16,995 nt of DNA from JAWXTP01 sp044433415 (GTDB lineage: Bacteria > Bacteroidota > Bacteroidia > Bacteroidales > Rikenellaceae). Positions within the stretch are counted from its first letter, which is position 1; each line of letters opens with the position of its first letter. The notes beneath the pieces were generated by a model that did no database searches, had not been told where the DNA came from, and was given only the letters and a program-made list of their open reading frames with translations. The stretch lies in assembly GCA_044433415.1 (NCBI GenBank), contig JAWXTP010000058.1:1-16995 (forward strand). The letters are read 5' to 3'. The translations under genes and the position numbers were made by a program. This document shows, piece after piece, positions 13,790 through 16,995 of this stretch.

Positions 13790-16750
13790 ATGGAGAACAC
13801 TTTAAATAACAACAACAGAACAAACTACAGCTCATTAATGAGCAACAGAGTGTCCAATGTATTAATATTATGCAGCAACTTTGATGCTTACGCCTTAGAG
13901 GAAGATGGGGGTTTAGAGGCTCAGATGATGAACGAATATCTAGAACTCAACCTTAGCCACCCTCCTAAATTCAGCCGTGTATCATCTGCTGTAGAGGCTT
14001 ATGCGTTATTAGAAAAAGGTGAGAAGTATGATTTAATAATCACCATGCTCAACATAGGTGAGATTGATGCTTTTACTTTTGCTAAGAAAGTAAAAAGCGA
14101 TTATCTCAACGTGCCAATAGTTCTACTAGCGCATTTCTCACGTGAGGTATCTATAAAACTTGAAAAAGAAGACCTTAGCGGCATAGACTATGTCTTTTGC
14201 TGGATGGGAAATACTGATCTTATACTTGCCATAATAAAGTTAATAGAGGACAAAATGAATGCTGAGCAGGATGTAACCAAGTCTGGTATTCAGGCTATAC
14301 TTCTTGTGGAAGATTCTATAAAGTACTACTCTACTTATCTTCCTATAATCTACAAGTTACTACTTCAACAGTCATGTGAGCTCGTAAAGGAGGCTATGAA
14401 TGAACGTGAGCAAATGTTAAGACGTAGAGCGCGACCTAAGATACTATTAGCACGTAATCTAGAAGAAGCTACAAATATATACAATGAATACGGAAACAAC
14501 TTCCTAGGCGTGATATCAGATATTTCTTTTAAGAGAAAAGCCACAAGTACAGAATATACTGAGGGCGGTGTAGAGCTCTGCAAAATGATAAAGGAGCAAC
14601 ATCCTCAGATGCCCTATCTACTACAGTCCTCTCGTATAGAGACAGCAGAAAGAGCAAAAAAATATGAAGTAGGATTCCTACATAAATATTCTAAGACCCT
14701 TATCTTAGAATTGACTTCTTATATCCATAAAGAATTTCTATTTGGGGATTTCGTATTTACAAATACAGAAACTGGTGATGAGATAGGTAGAGCAAGCAAC
14801 TTAAGAGAGCTTCAAGCATTTATCCGTGACATAGATTTGGAGACTCTAACTTTCCACACCTCACGCAATCATCTTTCAAAATGGATGTTTGCTAGAGGCT
14901 TATTCTCTATTGCCAAAACATTAAAGACTATACAAAGCAAACACTTCGAAAACCCTCAGAAGATGAGGGAATTTATCCTATCCGCTATTGATGACTACAG
15001 AAGTCTTTTAGGTCAAGGTGTTATAGCTAAATTTAATAGCAAATCTTACAATAAGTATGTGTGGTTTGCACGTATGGGCGAAGGTTCTCTAGGTGGTAAA
15101 GCTAGGGGCTTAGCATACCTTAACAGCATGCTAAATCAACATAGGCTTTTCAAAAAATATGAACAAGTACGCATCACTATACCACGCACTGTAGTTATTG
15201 CTACAGACTATTTCGATGAGTTTATAGCTAATAATGGACTTCAATATGTTATTAATTCGGAGAATGATGACAGTGATATTTTATCAGAATTTATAGGCTC
15301 ACGACTACCTGAAAACTTAGTTACTGACCTTAAGGCCTATCTTAAACATGTGAAGACTCCTATAGCTGTAAGATCTTCATCTAAACTGGAAGATTCTCAT
15401 TTTCAACCTTTTGCTGGGGTCTATTCTACATATATGATACCTTATGTGGAGGATAAAAACCAGATGCTACGCATGTTAGGCAAAGCTATAAAGAGTGTTT
15501 ACGCCTCGGTATATTACTCTGCTAGTAGGTCTTACATTCTTGCTAGCTCTAGTGTTATATCAGAAGAAAAAATGGGTGTCATTTTACAAGAGGTTTGTGG
15601 TAGTGAAGAAAAAGGTCTTTACTTCCCCACTATTTCTGGTGTAGCAAGATCTATAAATTTCTACCCCATTGAGGAGGAGAAACCTGAAGACGGCATAGCA
15701 AACATAGCATTAGGGCTAGGAAAACTTGTTGTAGAGGGAGGCCAGTCTCTACGATTCTCACCTAAGCATCCTAAGAAGGTAATGCAACTTTCAACTATAG
15801 AAATGACTCTTAGTGATACTCAACGTGTTGTATACGCACTAGACCTTAGGGCTGACAAGTTTAAGACCAGCACTGACGATGCTATAAACCTTGCCAAGCT
15901 AACTACTTTTAATGTAGGGGATTATCGTAACATGAAATATGTATGTTCTACATGGGACAGACAGAACAATATGATGAGCGACTCTAGCTATACAGAGGGC
16001 CGTAAATTTGTAACTTTTGCAAATATCTTAAAATATGACTCTTTCCCTCTTGCGGAAATTATATCTACACTTCTTGACATTGGGCGTGACGATATGAAAA
16101 CTCAGGTGGAGATAGAATTTGCTGTAAACATGGATGTACCTCACGGTGAGAATGCTATATTTAACTGCCTACAGATAAGACCTATAGTCGAAGACATGCA
16201 AAATAACGTGATAGATTGGAATGCTGTAAATACAGAATCTCCAATAATTTATGCTAACCAAGCGCTAGGATTAGGGCATATTAGAGGCATACGCGATATT
16301 ATATATGTTAAAGAGGAGGTTTTCAACCCTGCAAATACCCGTGAGATAGCTGCAGAGGTTGAACAACTTAACAACTTCATGCGTGAGAAGGGCAAAAACT
16401 ATGTTATCATAGGTCCTGGTAGATGGGGCTCTAGTGACCCTTGGCTAGGGATACCTGTTAAATGGAGCAACATTTCCGAAGCTCGTGTTATAGTTGAAAG
16501 TGGACTTTCTGATTTCAGAATAGACCCTTCACAAGGGACTCACTTCTTCCAGAACCTTACTTCTTTTGGTGTGGGGTATGTTACACTGAATGCTCATATT
16601 GGAGATGGAGTATTTGATAGCTCTCAGCTGAATACTCTTGGTGCAATAAATGAGACTACATACCTACGCCATGTGAAATTCAACCAACCACTGACGATAT
16701 TTGTGGATGGTAAGAGCTCGAAAGCTATAATTACAACTAAGAAGAAGTAG
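13790..16750 (+). CDS. Receiver-like plus PEP/pyruvate-binding domain protein
   Basis: A large cytoplasmic protein (986 residues) joining two receiver-like domains to the ATP-grasp nucleotide-binding half of PEP synthase/pyruvate phosphate dikinase. Seen: a first CheY-like fold (about 20-155) whose phospho-acceptor position (DLIITMLNIG) has no Asp; a second (about 168-315) with ILLVEDS (E174, D175), VISDIS (D244), LLQSS (S280) and FLHKYS (K299), i.e. all receiver residues; then the PPDK N-terminal module from about 425 (MGEGSLGGKARGLAYLNSML), AVRSSSKLEDSHFQPFAGVY near 526-545, and GPGRWGSSDPWLGIPVKWS near 875-893. The phospho-His domain and the PEP/pyruvate barrel of true PEP synthases are absent, so it is not a complete enzyme. 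Similar proteins are common in Bacteroidota; the reaction is unknown to me. It is separated from relA/spoT by the quasi-palindrome, with no clear promoter of its own. Confidence 0.85.
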   Translation: MENTLNNNNRTNYSSLMSNRVSNVLILCSNFDAYALEEDGGLEAQMMNEYLELNLSHPPKFSRVSSAVEAYALLEKGEKYDLIITMLNIGEIDAFTFAKKVKSDYLNVPIVLLAHFSREVSIKLEKEDLSGIDYVFCWMGNTDLILAIIKLIEDKMNAEQDVTKSGIQAILLVEDSIKYYSTYLPIIYKLLLQQSCELVKEAMNEREQMLRRRARPKILLARNLEEATNIYNEYGNNFLGVISDISFKRKATSTEYTEGGVELCKMIKEQHPQMPYLLQSSRIETAERAKKYEVGFLHKYSKTLILELTSYIHKEFLFGDFVFTNTETGDEIGRASNLRELQAFIRDIDLETLTFHTSRNHLSKWMFARGLFSIAKTLKTIQSKHFENPQKMREFILSAIDDYRSLLGQGVIAKFNSKSYNKYVWFARMGEGSLGGKARGLAYLNSMLNQHRLFKKYEQVRITIPRTVVIATDYFDEFIANNGLQYVINSENDDSDILSEFIGSRLPENLVTDLKAYLKHVKTPIAVRSSSKLEDSHFQPFAGVYSTYMIPYVEDKNQMLRMLGKAIKSVYASVYYSASRSYILASSSVISEEKMGVILQEVCGSEEKGLYFPTISGVARSINFYPIEEEKPEDGIANIALGLGKLVVEGGQSLRFSPKHPKKVMQLSTIEMTLSDTQRVVYALDLRADKFKTSTDDAINLAKLTTFNVGDYRNMKYVCSTWDRQNNMMSDSSYTEGRKFVTFANILKYDSFPLAEIISTLLDIGRDDMKTQVEIEFAVNMDVPHGENAIFNCLQIRPIVEDMQNNVIDWNAVNTESPIIYANQALGLGHIRGIRDIIYVKEEVFNPANTREIAAEVEQLNNFMREKGKNYVIIGPGRWGSSDPWLGIPVKWSNISEARVIVESGLSDFRIDPSQGTHFFQNLTSFGVGYVTLNAHIGDGVFDSSQLNTLGAINETTYLRHVKFNQPLTIFVDGKSSKAIITTKKK

Positions 16751-16859
16751 GTATCAGGATTGAGATTAACATTTAATAAACTCAAAACCTTGAAGTGTAC
16801 TTGTATATTAAGAGACTTTTGTGTTATCTAACACCTCACATCTACCGCCTTTAAAAAGC

Positions 16860-16896
16860 GAAAAGCAGTAACACCTAAGAGGTATTACTGCTTTTC
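16860..16896. terminator. Bidirectional Rho-independent terminator
   Basis: A 17-bp stem (16860-16876 with 16880-16896, 16 of 17 pairs, 3-nt loop AAG) reads GAAAAGCAGTAACACCT on the left arm. T-runs flank or end the stem on both strands (CTTTTC on the + side; GCTTTTTAAA just past it on the - side). It lies between two convergent genes and would stop both. Confidence 0.85.
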
Positions 16897-16933
16897 TAAC
16901 AATTAAAATCAAATATATGTAAATGTGTAACTA

Positions 16934-16995
16934 TTATTGTTGTTGTTGTTGCAATCTTTGCATCATTTGTTTCATCTTTTCTTCACGAGCTTGTT
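16934..16995 (-). CDS. C-terminal end of an unidentified convergent gene (partial)
   Basis: Read on the - strand, the window edge enters an open frame QAREEKMKQMMQRLQQQQQ followed by TAA (16934-16936) and, directly after, a second in-frame stop TAG. The tail is charged and Met/Gln-rich, consistent with the helical, low-complexity end of a real protein, and it ends just before the shared terminator. Only 20 codons are visible, so no family can be assigned. Confidence 0.6.
   Translation of the reverse strand, partial: QAREEKMKQMMQRLQQQQQ

Noticed and set aside
14365..14583. 72-codon open frame on the - strand
   Set aside because: Antisense to the receiver-like region of the large protein; no independent support.

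Overview
The window looks like chromosome from an AT-rich member of the Bacteroidales (phylum Bacteroidota). The evidence is family-level: promoters of the TTTG / TAnnTTTG type, a long Rel/SpoT-like protein, a receiver-like plus PEP/pyruvate-binding-domain protein of the kind seen in this phylum, an ECF sigma operon with a small secreted partner, and a Bacteroidales-like HsdR. I cannot fix the genus. No rRNA, tRNA, CRISPR array, transposase or integrase gene is visible.

Layout. (1) 1-1710 is a gene graveyard on the + strand. An internal piece of a type I restriction HsdR subunit runs out inside helicase motif VI and is joined directly to the C-terminal half of a GH26 beta-mannanase, itself frameshifted near 1400-1420. 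(2) 1711-1950 holds a nested inverted repeat. (3) 1951-5850, on the - strand, is a tight three-gene surface-polysaccharide operon (GT4 glycosyltransferase, Wzx-type flippase, Wzy-type polymerase), very AT-rich. Upstream on the same strand is a flavodoxin-ferredoxin fusion (5972-6760). (4) 6946-8509, on the + strand, is a divergent pair: a DUF354 GT-B-like protein and a left-handed beta-helix acyltransferase. (5) 8510-8900 is a convergent intergenic region with three kinds of repeat. (6) 8901-10409, - strand, is an ECF sigma factor, a one-TM putative anti-sigma/regulator and a small secreted helical protein. (7) On the + strand follow yaaA (10660-11430), a long RelA/SpoT protein (11717-13603) and a 986-residue PEP/pyruvate-binding protein (13790-16750). 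(8) A terminator hairpin and the last codons of a convergent gene close the window.

How the genes fit together. The polysaccharide genes would build, flip and polymerise a surface glycan, with the acyltransferase and DUF354 protein as possible decorators. No initiating sugar-phosphate transferase is in view, so the set is partial. The second half is stress and energy physiology: peroxide protection (YaaA), (p)ppGpp turnover, an ECF envelope-type regulator and a probable PEP/pyruvate-linked signalling protein. The Rel-like protein keeps its hydrolase residues, but its synthetase landmarks look eroded.

The most unusual content is non-coding. Two long quasi-palindromes (8597-8795 and 13591-13767) share a core GACAAGCGA and an identical layered design, but have unrelated arms and tandem units: an 11-mer in one, a strict 7-mer in the other. 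Separately, a roughly 20-bp motif typified by GGGGACTTCTAATAATTGG recurs at least ten times. It is found only between genes, often as inverted pairs at gene ends or just upstream of promoters.
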